This document shows, in pieces, positions 43,701-52,286 of a DNA stretch of 64,000 nucleotides (positions are counted from its first letter, which is position 1; the number at the start of each line of letters is the position of its first letter). The notes under the pieces are model-generated. The model was not told the DNA's origin, made no database searches, and saw only the letters and a program-made list of their open reading frames with translations. A program made the translations under genes and the position numbers. The stretch spans positions 62,001 through 126,000 of the forward strand of contig NZ_VXLC01000018.1 of assembly GCF_008704205.1 (NCBI RefSeq), written 5' to 3'. The DNA is from Nocardia colli (lineage in GTDB: Bacteria > Actinomycetota > Actinomycetes > Mycobacteriales > Mycobacteriaceae).

Positions 43701-44669
43701 TCAGCTGGCGTAGGCGCGGAGGCGGTCGGCCCGCTCGCCCTTGCGCAGCTTCGACATGACCTCGCGCTCGATCTGCCGGACCCGCTCGCGGGACAGGCCG
43801 AACAGCTTGCCGATCTGGTCGAGGGTGCGCGGCTGGCCGTCGTCGAGACCGAAGCGCAGGCGGATGACCTGCTGCTCGCGCTCGTCGAGGGTGGCCAGGA
43901 CGCTGCGGACGTCGTGGTGCAGCAGTCCGGCGATCACCGCGGACTCGGCCGAGGTGGCCTCGGAGTCCTCGATGAAGTCGCCGAGCGGCGCCTCTTCGTC
44001 GTTGCCGACCGGCATGTCCAGGCTTACCGGGTCGCGGCTGTGATCGAGCAGATCGGAGATCTTCTCGACCGGGATGCCGGACTCGTTGGCCAGTTCCGCG
44101 TCGGTGGCTTCGCGGCCGAGCTGCTGGTGCAGCTCACGCTTGATCCTGGCCAGCTTGTTCACCTGTTCGACCAGGTGGACGGGCAGCCGGATGGTGCGGC
44201 TCTGATCGGCCATGCCACGGGTGATGGCCTGACGGATCCACCAGGTGGCGTAGGTGGAGAACTTGAAGCCCTTGGCGTAGTCGAACTTCTCCATGGCGCG
44301 GATCAGACCCAGGTTGCCTTCCTGGATGAGATCCAGCAGCGGCATGCCGCGGCCGGTGTAGCGCTTGGCGAGCGAGACCACAAGGCGGAGGTTGGCTTCC
44401 AGCAGGTGCGACCGCGCGGCTTGACCCTCGCGGACGATTTGCGCCAGATCCCGTTTGCGGGTGGCCGACAAGCGTTTGCCGGTCTCCAACAGGTTCTGGG
44501 CGTAGAGGCCCGCCTCGATACGCTTGGCCAGCTCGACCTCGTCGGCGGCCGTGAGCAGTGCGGTGCGGCCGATCCCGTTCAGGTACACGCGTACCAGGTC
44601 GGCTGCGGGGCTCTGGGCGTCGAGGTCCTGATCGCTGATGCGCACACGAGTGGTGGCGGGGCTTGTCAT
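43701..44669 (-). CDS. sigB: RNA polymerase sigma factor SigB (group 2, stress/stationary)
   Basis: A 322-residue sigma-70 factor. Region 1.2 is DLVRVYLNGIGRTALLTAADEVELA (in part), region 2 is RLVVSLAKRYTGRGMPLLDLIQEGN with TYATWWIRQAI (in parts), and region 4.2 is TLDQIGKLFGLSRERVRQIE (in part). It lacks the long N-terminal region 1.1 of SigA, as expected of mycobacterial SigB. CAGGAGG precedes the ATG. An ECF-type promoter lies upstream (44703-44731). It directs general stress and stationary-phase transcription. Confidence 0.94.
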   Translation of the reverse strand: MTSPATTRVRISDQDLDAQSPAADLVRVYLNGIGRTALLTAADEVELAKRIEAGLYAQNLLETGKRLSATRKRDLAQIVREGQAARSHLLEANLRLVVSLAKRYTGRGMPLLDLIQEGNLGLIRAMEKFDYAKGFKFSTYATWWIRQAITRGMADQSRTIRLPVHLVEQVNKLARIKRELHQQLGREATDAELANESGIPVEKISDLLDHSRDPVSLDMPVGNDEEAPLGDFIEDSEATSAESAVIAGLLHHDVRSVLATLDEREQQVIRLRFGLDDGQPRTLDQIGKLFGLSRERVRQIEREVMSKLRKGERADRLRAYAS

Positions 44670-44702
44670 GACTTGCCTCCTGTCGGTGGTGTCTCACTCC
44701 GA

Positions 44703-44731
44703 ACAACGGACCCGACAGAGAGAAAGTTCCC
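44703..44731 (-). promoter_or_regulatory. ECF-type (SigE/SigH-like) promoter of sigB
   Basis: On the minus strand GGGAAC, a 17-nt spacer and CGTTGT match the GGAAC-N16-18-CGTT class recognised by SigH and SigE. The -10 element ends about 33 nt before the sigB ATG. M. tuberculosis sigB is transcribed from a comparable promoter. Confidence 0.65.
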
Positions 44732-44779
44732 CGTCTCGGCTCAGATAAACCGCTCTGACGTGCGGTTTTCATCACTCTC

Positions 44780-44809
44780 GTCTGAGAAGTTCCTGAGAAG
44801 GTCTCAGAC
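44780..44809. promoter_or_regulatory. inverted repeat upstream of the sigB promoter
   Basis: GTCTGAGA (44780-44787) and TCTCAGAC (44802-44809) are perfect arms 14 nt apart, and CTGAGAAG occurs twice as a direct repeat inside. It lies about 50 nt upstream of the ECF-type -35 element and could be a regulator site or the terminator of the methyltransferase gene. Confidence 0.35.
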
Positions 44810-44863
44810 GTGGAACGCGCCTGTTGTCCGGTGCCTGCACCGACCTACCCGCGATTGCCGGAA

Positions 44864-46384
44864 TTACACGGGGCGTACCAGTCCGTGGCGGACCAATCCG
44901 GCCACCACGGACAGCGCGTCGGCCGCAAACTCCGGGGTCACCTCGTCAGATCCTTGGGCAACCGCCAGCAGTTCGATCAACTCGTATAACGGGAGCCCAT
45001 CGGCCCGCATTCCCGCCAGCAGAGAGATCGTTGTCTCGTCCACCTCGTGCTGCCAGCGGGGTCCGTCGCCGCGGTGCACGCGGGCCACCTGCTGCGCCCA
45101 GCCGTCGGGGCCGGGCAACGATACGCGTTCCAGCGCGGTGGCCGGGTCGACCACGAAACGTGAAGTCCAGGCGAGTTTTTCGTCGCCGGCGACGGCGCGC
45201 AACCAGGCCGAGCGGTCGAAGTAGCGGGTGGCCTCGTCGCCGAGCGGATCGTCGAAACCGTGGGTGAGGTCCTCGGCGAGCAGTTCGGTCGGGGCGTCGA
45301 TGGCGCGCAGGTAGACGAAGCCGAAGCCGATGCCCTCGACGTCGGCCTCGGTGAACGCGTCGAGCCATTGTTCGGCGCGGGCCTGGGCGACCGGGTCGCG
45401 TGGATCGAGGCCGGCGTCGCGCAACCAGGTGCCGACATAGAGGGCGGGGTCGGCGACGTCGCGCTGTACTACCCAGGCGTCGACGCCGTGCGCGGGCAAC
45501 CAGGACGACACGCGATGCCGCCAGTCCTCACCGTCGACGTGCACCCAGGCCGCGAGCATCGCCGCGGTTCCGCCGGGGGCGAGCAGGTCTGCCGCCTGCC
45601 CGATGACCAACTCGCTGGCGCCGTCGAGGGCGAGGCCGGAATCGCGGTAGGTGTGCTCGATCCTGGCCGGGCCGACGACGAACGGCGGGTTCGCCACGAC
45701 CTGATCGAAACGGCGTCCGGCGACGGGCTCGAACCAGGAGCCTTCGAGGAGTTCGATGTCGAGTCCGTTGAGCGCGGCGGTTGCTTCGGCGAGCCACAGC
45801 GCGCGGGTGTTGACGTCGGTCGCGGTCACGGTGTTCGCATACGACGCGGCGTGCACGGCTTGTACGCCGCAGCCGGTGCCGAGGTCGAGCACGGAACCGA
45901 CCTTGCGGGTCGGTGTCGCGCGCAGCAGCGAAAGTGAGGCATGGCCGACGCCGAGCACGTGATCTTCGGTGAGCGCGCGCCGGCGCATCGAGTCGTCGAG
46001 ATCGGACAGGACCCAGCGAGTTCCCGCTCCGGCATCCAGCGGACGCAGATCGAGCGCCGCCCGAACCATGTCCCCGTCCCGCTCCAGCAGGCCCGCCGCC
46101 ACCGCCCGCTCGAGATCCACCGGCACCAGCGCCGCGGCGACATCCCGCTCCGGCAACGGGTCTCCGAGCAGGAGCAACCGAATCAACGTGCCCAGTTCCC
46201 CCGCATCCCGCGCGGCTCGGCGCACCGGCACCGGCTCCGACCGCCCCAACGCCGCGTGCACGTCCTCGCCGAGCACCTCCAGCAGCGTGTCGGCGTCATA
46301 CCCGACCCGGGTCAGCGCCGTCCGCAGATCGGGGCAGAGCGCGGTGAGCAGGGATCCGGTGGTCGTAGATCGGTTAGTAGGCAC
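44864..46384 (-). CDS. class I SAM-dependent methyltransferase (RlmG/PrmC-like)
   Basis: A protein of about 506 residues. The AdoMet-binding motif I is VLDLGTGCGVQAVHAA near residue 166, and motif IV is NPPF in VVANPPFVVG near 230, which indicates methylation of a nitrogen (glutamine, adenine or guanine) by family rule. The N-terminal 130 residues form a separate helical domain (LGTLIRLLLLGDPLPERDVA, in part), and the C-terminal 150 residues form another, as in actinobacterial DUF7059/DUF7782 proteins. The target may be rRNA or protein; not assignable. GTG at 46384 is chosen over an upstream ATG 10 codons earlier. Confidence 0.8.
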   Translation of the reverse strand: MPTNRSTTTGSLLTALCPDLRTALTRVGYDADTLLEVLGEDVHAALGRSEPVPVRRAARDAGELGTLIRLLLLGDPLPERDVAAALVPVDLERAVAAGLLERDGDMVRAALDLRPLDAGAGTRWVLSDLDDSMRRRALTEDHVLGVGHASLSLLRATPTRKVGSVLDLGTGCGVQAVHAASYANTVTATDVNTRALWLAEATAALNGLDIELLEGSWFEPVAGRRFDQVVANPPFVVGPARIEHTYRDSGLALDGASELVIGQAADLLAPGGTAAMLAAWVHVDGEDWRHRVSSWLPAHGVDAWVVQRDVADPALYVGTWLRDAGLDPRDPVAQARAEQWLDAFTEADVEGIGFGFVYLRAIDAPTELLAEDLTHGFDDPLGDEATRYFDRSAWLRAVAGDEKLAWTSRFVVDPATALERVSLPGPDGWAQQVARVHRGDGPRWQHEVDETTISLLAGMRADGLPLYELIELLAVAQGSDEVTPEFAADALSVVAGLVRHGLVRPV

Positions 46385-46592
46385 ATCGGTACTCTGCCAC
46401 CGCCACCGATCCACACTTGCCAGGTGTTCGCCGTGTCACACGGGTCAGCGGCTATTCACTCGACTGGGCTCGTTGATCGGCGGTCTCGACCGTCGACGCT
46501 CCAGCGAGTTAGCGGCCTGCCCGACAACTCGATCGCTCAGGCGAATATGGTTGGTGCCGAACCATATTCACGCCGACAAGGCCTGCTCGCGG

Positions 46593-47333
46593 TCAGACGC
46601 CCTGCGGGTCGCGGGCGGTGACGCAGTAGGTGGCGTCGGCGGGGTCACTCATGACGATCCAGTGTTCGAAGCGTTCTGTCACTGTGGCGCCGAGGGTTTC
46701 GTGCCAGGCGGCGGTGGCGGCGATGTCGGAGGACGACAGGTCGATGTGGGCGCTGGTGGGGCGGTCTTCGTCGAGGCGTTGCAGCAGGAGCTGGATCGGC
46801 AGGGACTCGGTGGCGCGCAGGCGGGCGAATTCCGGGAGGCGGCCTTGCTGGAAGTTCCAGCCGGTCAACGACTTCCAGAATTCGGTCTCGGTGGCGTGGT
46901 CGGTGGGGCCGATGTCGAGGCAGACCTGGTCGAGCCGGCTGAGGGTGCCGTCAGGGGCGGCGACGGCGGGCGCGGGGGTGCCTTTGGCGCGGCCACTCGG
47001 TGTGAGACAAAAGGTTTGGCCGCCGGGGGAGCGCAGGACGGCGTAGTCGGGGTGGTTCGCGACCAGGTCGGCGCCCAGGTCGAGCGCGGTGCGCACGGCG
47101 GTCGGGATGTGGTCGACGTCGAGGTCCAGATGGACGCCGCCGAGCCCGGTGACCGACTGCATCTTCACCCCCGCCGCGGCGAAACGCGCGGGATCGGGGA
47201 GCAGCGTGAGGAATTCGTCGTGTTCGCCACGGCGCGCGGACAGTTCGGTACCGGTGATGGTGGACCAGAACTTCGCGCAGTCGTCGAAACGCTGTGCGGG
47301 GCGGTCCAGGAAGGCCCAGATCCACCGAATCAT
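46593..47333 (-). CDS. VOC-family (glyoxalase/bleomycin-resistance fold) protein
   Basis: A 246-residue protein with two vicinal-oxygen-chelate modules: CAKFWSTITGTELSARRGEHDEF at 20-42 (in part), GGVHLDLDV near 66, FWKSLTGWNFQQG near 156 and SAHIDLSSSD near 196. His and Glu candidates for metal binding are present, but the set is not standard, so activity is unsure. ATG at 47333 has AGGAG 5 nt upstream; a GTG two codons earlier overlaps that site. No partner gene is apparent. Confidence 0.8.
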   Translation of the reverse strand: MIRWIWAFLDRPAQRFDDCAKFWSTITGTELSARRGEHDEFLTLLPDPARFAAAGVKMQSVTGLGGVHLDLDVDHIPTAVRTALDLGADLVANHPDYAVLRSPGGQTFCLTPSGRAKGTPAPAVAAPDGTLSRLDQVCLDIGPTDHATETEFWKSLTGWNFQQGRLPEFARLRATESLPIQLLLQRLDEDRPTSAHIDLSSSDIAATAAWHETLGATVTERFEHWIVMSDPADATYCVTARDPQGV

Positions 47334-47483
47334 GTTCACTCCTGTCTAGTGCCTCGAGACACGATAGGGAACGCCGCGCGCGGTGTCGAGCGTATTGGCG
47401 TGTCGGCCGCGCTGGCACGATCTTGGTGGTTTGTGGCATTCCGGCCACTCGTTGGGTGCGCGGTTTTCCGGCACGCTCAGCGG

Positions 47484-48764
47484 GTGACCGAACTGCAGAC
47501 GCCGCCGAGTGTTCCCTCGAACAACACCGTGACCAGGCTGCATCCGGCGTGGATCGTCGCGGGGGTCGGGTTCATCGCGTTGCTCGGGGCCGCGGCGTTC
47601 CGCTCGGTGCCCAGCGTGCTGATGGATCCGCTGCACGAGGAGTTCGGCTGGTCGCACGGGACGATCGGGGCGGCGGTTTCGCTGAATCTGCTGTTGTACG
47701 GGCTGATTTCGCCGTTCGCGGCGGCGTTGATGGATCGGTTCGGCATCCGCAAGGTGGTGTCGGGTGCGCTGGTGCTGGTTGCCGCGGGTGCCGGGCTGAC
47801 CGTGTGCATGACGCAGCCGTGGCATCTGATGATGACCTGGGGGCTGTTGGTCGGCGTCGGCGTGGGCTCGATGTCGATGCCGTTCGTGGCGACCATCACC
47901 GGACGGTGGTTCGTGCGGCAGCGCGGACTGGTGACCGGGGTGCTCACCGCGGCGGGTGCGACCGGTCAGCTGGTGTTCCTGCCGCTGGTGTCGATGCTGG
48001 CGCACGAGCACGGCTGGCGGCTGCCGTCGCTGATCGTCGCGGGGACGGCGTTGGCCGTTGTTCCGTTGGTACTGCTGTTCATTCGCGATTTCCCGAGCGA
48101 TGTCGGAGTCACCGCGTACGGCGCGGAGCCGGGCAGCGTGGTCGGTGTCCGGACACCGGCGACGGTCGGCGCGACGCGCGCGCTCACCGTGCTGGCCAAG
48201 ATCGCGCGGACGCCCGGATTCTGGTTGCTGGCAGGAGGATTCGCGGTCTGCGGCGCGTCCACCAACGGATTGGTCGGCACCCACTTTGTCAGCGCCGCAC
48301 ACGATCACGGCATGCCGCCGACCGCCGCCGCGAGCCTGCTGGCCGTGGTCGGCATCTTCGACGTGGCCGGCACCATCGCCTCCGGTTGGCTGACCGACCG
48401 CATCGACCCGCGCTACCTGCTCGTCGGCTACTACGTCCTACGCGGCCTGTCCCTGCTGATCCTGCCGTCGCTGCTCGGCCCGCACACCCAGCCGAGCCTG
48501 TGGGTCTTCATCATCTTCTACGGCCTCGACTGGGTGGCCACGGTCCCGCCGACCGTCATGCTCTGCCGCGAACTCTTCGGCAACGACGGCCCCGTGGCCT
48601 TCGGCTGGGTCTTCGCGTCCCACCAGATCGGCTCCGCCATAGCCGCCACCGGCGCCGGCGTGATCCGCGACATCCAGGGCACCTACGACCTCGCCTGGTA
48701 CCTGGCCGGCGCCCTCTGCGCCACCGCCGCCGTCATGTCCGCCTTCATCCGCCGCAAGGCCTGA
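47484..48764 (+). CDS. major facilitator superfamily transporter
   Basis: A 426-residue MFS protein with 12 hydrophobic segments. The loop 2-3 motif appears as LMDRFGIRKVVSG near residue 77, and a second-half counterpart as WLTDRIDPRYLLVG near 302. FGWSHGTIGAAVSL near 56 and VATVPPTVMLCRELFG near 353 resemble the oxalate/formate and monocarboxylate-type (OFA-like) branch. Start GTG at 47484. The substrate is unknown. A repeat array begins 24 nt after the stop. Confidence 0.85.
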   Translation: MTELQTPPSVPSNNTVTRLHPAWIVAGVGFIALLGAAAFRSVPSVLMDPLHEEFGWSHGTIGAAVSLNLLLYGLISPFAAALMDRFGIRKVVSGALVLVAAGAGLTVCMTQPWHLMMTWGLLVGVGVGSMSMPFVATITGRWFVRQRGLVTGVLTAAGATGQLVFLPLVSMLAHEHGWRLPSLIVAGTALAVVPLVLLFIRDFPSDVGVTAYGAEPGSVVGVRTPATVGATRALTVLAKIARTPGFWLLAGGFAVCGASTNGLVGTHFVSAAHDHGMPPTAAASLLAVVGIFDVAGTIASGWLTDRIDPRYLLVGYYVLRGLSLLILPSLLGPHTQPSLWVFIIFYGLDWVATVPPTVMLCRELFGNDGPVAFGWVFASHQIGSAIAATGAGVIRDIQGTYDLAWYLAGALCATAAVMSAFIRRKA

Positions 48765-48787
48765 CCCCAACAACTCGTCACCCCACC

Positions 48788-50229
48788 AACGGGACCTGGC
48801 AGAGCCTCCACCCACCCGCTGCCTCAGCCGTGTCCCGTTGAGCGCCAACACTGTTTGCGAACGGGACCGCAGGCCGGACCTACTCGCCCGATTCCGCCGT
48901 CATGTCCCGTGGGCATGGGCGGTCACGTCCTGTTCGAAGACCTGGCTGTGTCCGCGCGATTCCCGGTGACCGCGCTCGGTCCCGACCGATAACGTGCGCC
49001 AGCGTGACCTGAACCCGCAGATGATTCGTGGGCGGGACGAGAGGGCGCGCTACCCGGCCGACTCCACCGCTATGCCCCGTTGAACGATGGCGTCGTTCGC
49101 GAGTGGGACATGAGAGAGGATTCACTCGCCGATTCCACCAACGGGTTCAGTTCGATGTCGATGCTGTCAACGAGCGGGCCTAGACGGCCCCTCATCTGCG
49201 CTGTTTCCGCCGTGTCCCGTTGAGCGTCAACTTTCTTCGCGAACGGGACATGAGGCGGGTCCCACTCGACCAGTTCCGCCGCCAGGTCCCGTTCGACGCT
49301 GGTGCTGTCGACGAGCGGGACGTGCTGGTGGCTGCTCGCGTCCGATGGCTCGGTAGCGTCCCGTTCGGCGTTAACCCTGGGCGCGAGCGGGACATCGAGG
49401 CGGGTCCTCTCGGTTGATTCCGCTCGCATGTCCCGCAGGCCGTTCGTGCTCGTGAGTGGGACATGGCCAAGCGGCTATTGGTCGAGGCTGCGGCTATGTC
49501 CCGTTGCGTGCCAGAGTTGTTCGCGAACGGGACCGAGAGCTATTCGCTCGAAGTTTCTACCGTGTCCCGCTGGATGCCAGCCTGATTAGCGAACGGGACA
49601 TGAACATGGATCTAATCGACCGTTGCCGCCACCATGTTTCGTCTGCCCCCGGTTTGATTCGTGCGAGGACATCGCCGGCGCGTCCATCCGAGTGATGGTT
49701 CGGTCGTGCCCCGTTGGGCGTTAACCCGTTGCGCGAGAGGGACATGAGGCCAGGGCTACTCGACCGTTGCCGCGACTATGTCCCGTTGGCCGCTGGTGCA
49801 GCGCGCGAGCGGTACGCGATGGTGCGGACGCTCATTGATTTTCCGACGGCGCCCGAGTTCGTCGCGAGGGAACACAGCAGAGCACCTACGCGAGAGCACC
49901 TACGCGCGCTCGACCCCTCAGCAATGTTCCGTTTCATGCCAGCCCGATTCGCGAACGGGACGTGAGGGCGTAACTACTCGGCCAATTCCACCGTGATGAC
50001 CCGTTGGAGGTTGGCGCTGTCGGCGAGCGGGACATGATGGTGGCTGCACTCGGGCGATATCTCGGTTGCGTCCCGTTGGACATGGGAGTTGGTCGCGAGC
50101 GGGACATCGATGAGGGGCTTCTCGTTTGATGTCGCCGTCGTGTCCCGTTGGAGGCATGAGCCGTTCACGAGTGGGACATGGTGGATGGATCCGCGTTCGA
50201 CGCCAGGTCCCGTTGGGCGTACGGAGCTG
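48788..50229. repeat. large tandem array of degenerate 72-bp units with palindromic arms
   Basis: Left arms of type TGTCCCGTT start at 48831, 48903, 49073, 49213, 49285, 49357, 49429, 49497, 49563, 49635, 49707, 49779, 49925, 49997, 50069, 50141 and 50207. Intervals are mostly exactly 72 nt, with some of 66-68 and gaps that fit multiples. About 29 nt after each left arm comes AACGGGACATG or GCGGGACATG, the complementary right arm, so each unit can fold into a stem with a variable loop of about 20 nt, and a spacer of about 32 nt follows. About 19 units in all, some badly worn. It fills the gap between the convergent MFS and DUF3099 genes. Confidence 0.85.
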
Positions 50230-50649
50230 TCAGCCGTCGATGGATTTGTGGGAGCGGGCTTCGATCGCGGTGCGGCGTTCGTCCCAGCGGCTGGGTTCGT
50301 CTTTGCGGCGGGGTGGGCGGTCGTTGGCGATGAGGACCGCTATCCAGGGGAGTGGGATGGAGACGGCGATGATGAGGATGGCGAGGAGGGCGCTGTGGAA
50401 GGTGCTGTAGGCGATCGCGGCCAGGACCAGGCAGGGGATGCGGAAGGCCATGATGATGGTGTAGCGGCGGACCCGGGAGCGATGCTGATCTTCGAGCGAC
50501 GGCTGGGCCTCGGTGATCAGGACGGGATGCTTGTCGTCGGCGCCGGGGAAGTATCCGGCGGAGCCAGCGGAAGCCGGCGGCATCGTCACGTCCGGGCGCT
50601 CACCACGGCCGATGTCGTCGGCATTGGGGGAGTCGCCGTGCTGCTGCAT
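50230..50649 (-). CDS. DUF3099 family small membrane protein
   Basis: A 139-residue protein. Two adjacent hydrophobic helices (IMAFRIPCLVLAAIAYSTF and ALLAILIIAVSIPLPWIAVL) form a hairpin near residues 65-108, preceded by HPVLITEAQPSLEDQHRSR (in part), the family signature, and followed by a basic tail (NDRPPRRKDEPSRW). CGGAGG lies before the ATG at 50649. Function unknown. It is divergent from the DUF3039 gene, which often neighbours it in actinobacteria. Confidence 0.82.
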   Translation of the reverse strand: MQQHGDSPNADDIGRGERPDVTMPPASAGSAGYFPGADDKHPVLITEAQPSLEDQHRSRVRRYTIIMAFRIPCLVLAAIAYSTFHSALLAILIIAVSIPLPWIAVLIANDRPPRRKDEPSRWDERRTAIEARSHKSIDG

Positions 50650-50745
50650 GCCTCCGAGTCTTCCACTGTCGGAGCAGCAGCGCACACAGCGTGGTCAGGC
50701 GGACACCGGACCGTGATCGGTCACCGCCGGCGCGGATGCGGCATC

Positions 50746-50991
50746 ATGGAATCCGTGAGCACCGACACCATGGTTCGCCCCGATTCGACCACCGACGAGT
50801 CGACGAGCGACGACACCCCCAAGTTCTTCCACTACGTCAAGAAGGACCGGATCGCGGAGAGCGCCGTCATGGGCACCCATGTCGTCGCGCTGTGCGGTGA
50901 GGTCTTTCCGGTGACGCGCTCGCCCAAGCCCGGTTCGCCGGTCTGCCCGGACTGCAAGAAGGTCTACGACGGGCTCAAAAAGGGCGATTGA
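50746..50991 (+). CDS. DUF3039 family zinc-ribbon-like protein
   Basis: An 81-residue protein. FHYVKKDRIAESAVMGTHVVALCGE (in part) and PVCPDCKKVYDGL are the family core; the single cysteine plus CPDC could bind zinc. Start ATG at 50746 or GTG at 50755. Function unknown; conserved in actinobacteria close to DUF3099 and helicase genes, as here. It converges with the BrkB gene with 12 nt between them. Confidence 0.8.
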   Translation: MESVSTDTMVRPDSTTDESTSDDTPKFFHYVKKDRIAESAVMGTHVVALCGEVFPVTRSPKPGSPVCPDCKKVYDGLKKGD

Positions 50992-51003
50992 GCCGGCGTC
51001 CGG

Positions 51004-52119
51004 CTAGGACGCCGCGCGCGGTCGATCGGGTGTGTCCGACGATGACGGCGGAGACTTCTCCGTCGTCTCGGTGGTTTCTGCCTCCGCATCGGACGAGTCC
51101 CCGGTCAACTGGTTGGCGATCCACTCCTTGACCTGCTCCATCCGGGTCGCGCGCGCGGGCCAGAACTCCTGCACCGCGGCGTTGAACTCCGCGCCGAGGA
51201 TCACCGCGAACCCGAGAAAATACGTGAACAGCAGGAACGCGATCGGCGTCGCGAGTGCGCCGTAACTCACGCCGGTCTGGGTGACCCAGGCCAGATATCG
51301 TCGCAGCACCTCGCTGGCCGCGATGAAGAACACGGCCGCGACCAGCGCCCCGCCGAAGAGCCGGTGCCAGGGCAGCGAGGTGTGCAGCGCCAGCTTGTAC
51401 AACGTGGTCAGCACGATGATCAGCAGCAACCCGACGCCGGGGTAGTAGAAGAAATCCAGCAGCTGCAACCCGGTCGCCCGCCACGGCGCGGGCAGCACCC
51501 GCCCGATCAGCGCGGGCCCGAGCGCCACCAGCGGCAGGATGAACACCGACGCGACCAGGAACGCGACATACAGCAGCAGCGCGAAGATCCGCTGCCACAC
51601 CGGATGTCGCAGGTCCTGCTGATCGTGCGCCTCGACGATCGAATCGACGAACGTCGCCATCGCCGACGACCCGGCCCACAGCGACAGCACGAAACCCACC
51701 GAGACGACCGCGCCGCGCCCCTTGCCGAGCACATCCTTGACGGTCGGTTCGATCAGATCCGACACCACGCTCGAGCTGAACAGGTCCCGGCTGAACGAGA
51801 TGATCTTGGATTCGACGATCTGCACGGTGTCCGGCCCGAACCAGGTGCCGACATAGCCGAGGCTGCCGAGTACGCCGAGCAGCAGCGGCGCGAGCGAGAG
51901 CGTCTGCCAGAACGCGGCGGCCGCGGATTTGGCGAAGATCGAATCATCCCAGGCCTTCACCGCGACCCGCACCGCGAGTTTGACGGTATTGCGGCGCGCG
52001 CGACGCGCCCGGATGGTCAACCGTTGACCGAAGGTCAATTCGCGCGCGGCGATGCCCCCGCTGAGCGACGGTATGTCGGTCCGCAGCGGGTCGCTCGGCA
52101 AGGCGTTCTGGTCGGTCAT
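51004..52119 (-). CDS. YihY/BrkB family membrane protein
   Basis: A 371-residue protein. Six hydrophobic segments occupy residues 60-310; the N-terminal AWDDSIFAKSAAAAFWQTLSLAPLLL (in part) and the later ALATPIAFLLFTYFLGFAVILGAEFNAA (in part) are hallmarks of the family. The C-terminal 40 residues are acidic and disordered (SSDAEAETTETTEK). The old ribonuclease BN label of this family is wrong for YihY, and its true role is not known. ATG at 52119 is preferred over an upstream frame extension with no family sequence. Confidence 0.88.
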   Translation of the reverse strand: MTDQNALPSDPLRTDIPSLSGGIAARELTFGQRLTIRARRARRNTVKLAVRVAVKAWDDSIFAKSAAAAFWQTLSLAPLLLGVLGSLGYVGTWFGPDTVQIVESKIISFSRDLFSSSVVSDLIEPTVKDVLGKGRGAVVSVGFVLSLWAGSSAMATFVDSIVEAHDQQDLRHPVWQRIFALLLYVAFLVASVFILPLVALGPALIGRVLPAPWRATGLQLLDFFYYPGVGLLLIIVLTTLYKLALHTSLPWHRLFGGALVAAVFFIAASEVLRRYLAWVTQTGVSYGALATPIAFLLFTYFLGFAVILGAEFNAAVQEFWPARATRMEQVKEWIANQLTGDSSDAEAETTETTEKSPPSSSDTPDRPRAAS

Positions 52120-52286
52120 CGTGACTACAGCATCGCGCACCGGGCGTCCCCGCACCGGATTCCGGGGGCGACGTGTCGTCGGGCAATCGGTGAACTCCGG
52201 CGTGTCGGTAGTTGAACATGTGATGCCCATCGCCCACGCCGCGTCGGTTTAGCAACACGCCGTGCCGGGCCAGTAAGGTCGACTGG

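Noticed and set aside
45969..47483. N-terminal extension of the MFS gene by 505 codons
   Set aside because: It runs opposite the methyltransferase and VOC genes; MFS hydrophobic segments begin only after the GTG at 47484.
48788..50229. CRISPR array
   Set aside because: Conserved parts are short split arms rather than 24-37 nt identical repeats, units are strongly degenerate, and no cas gene is nearby.
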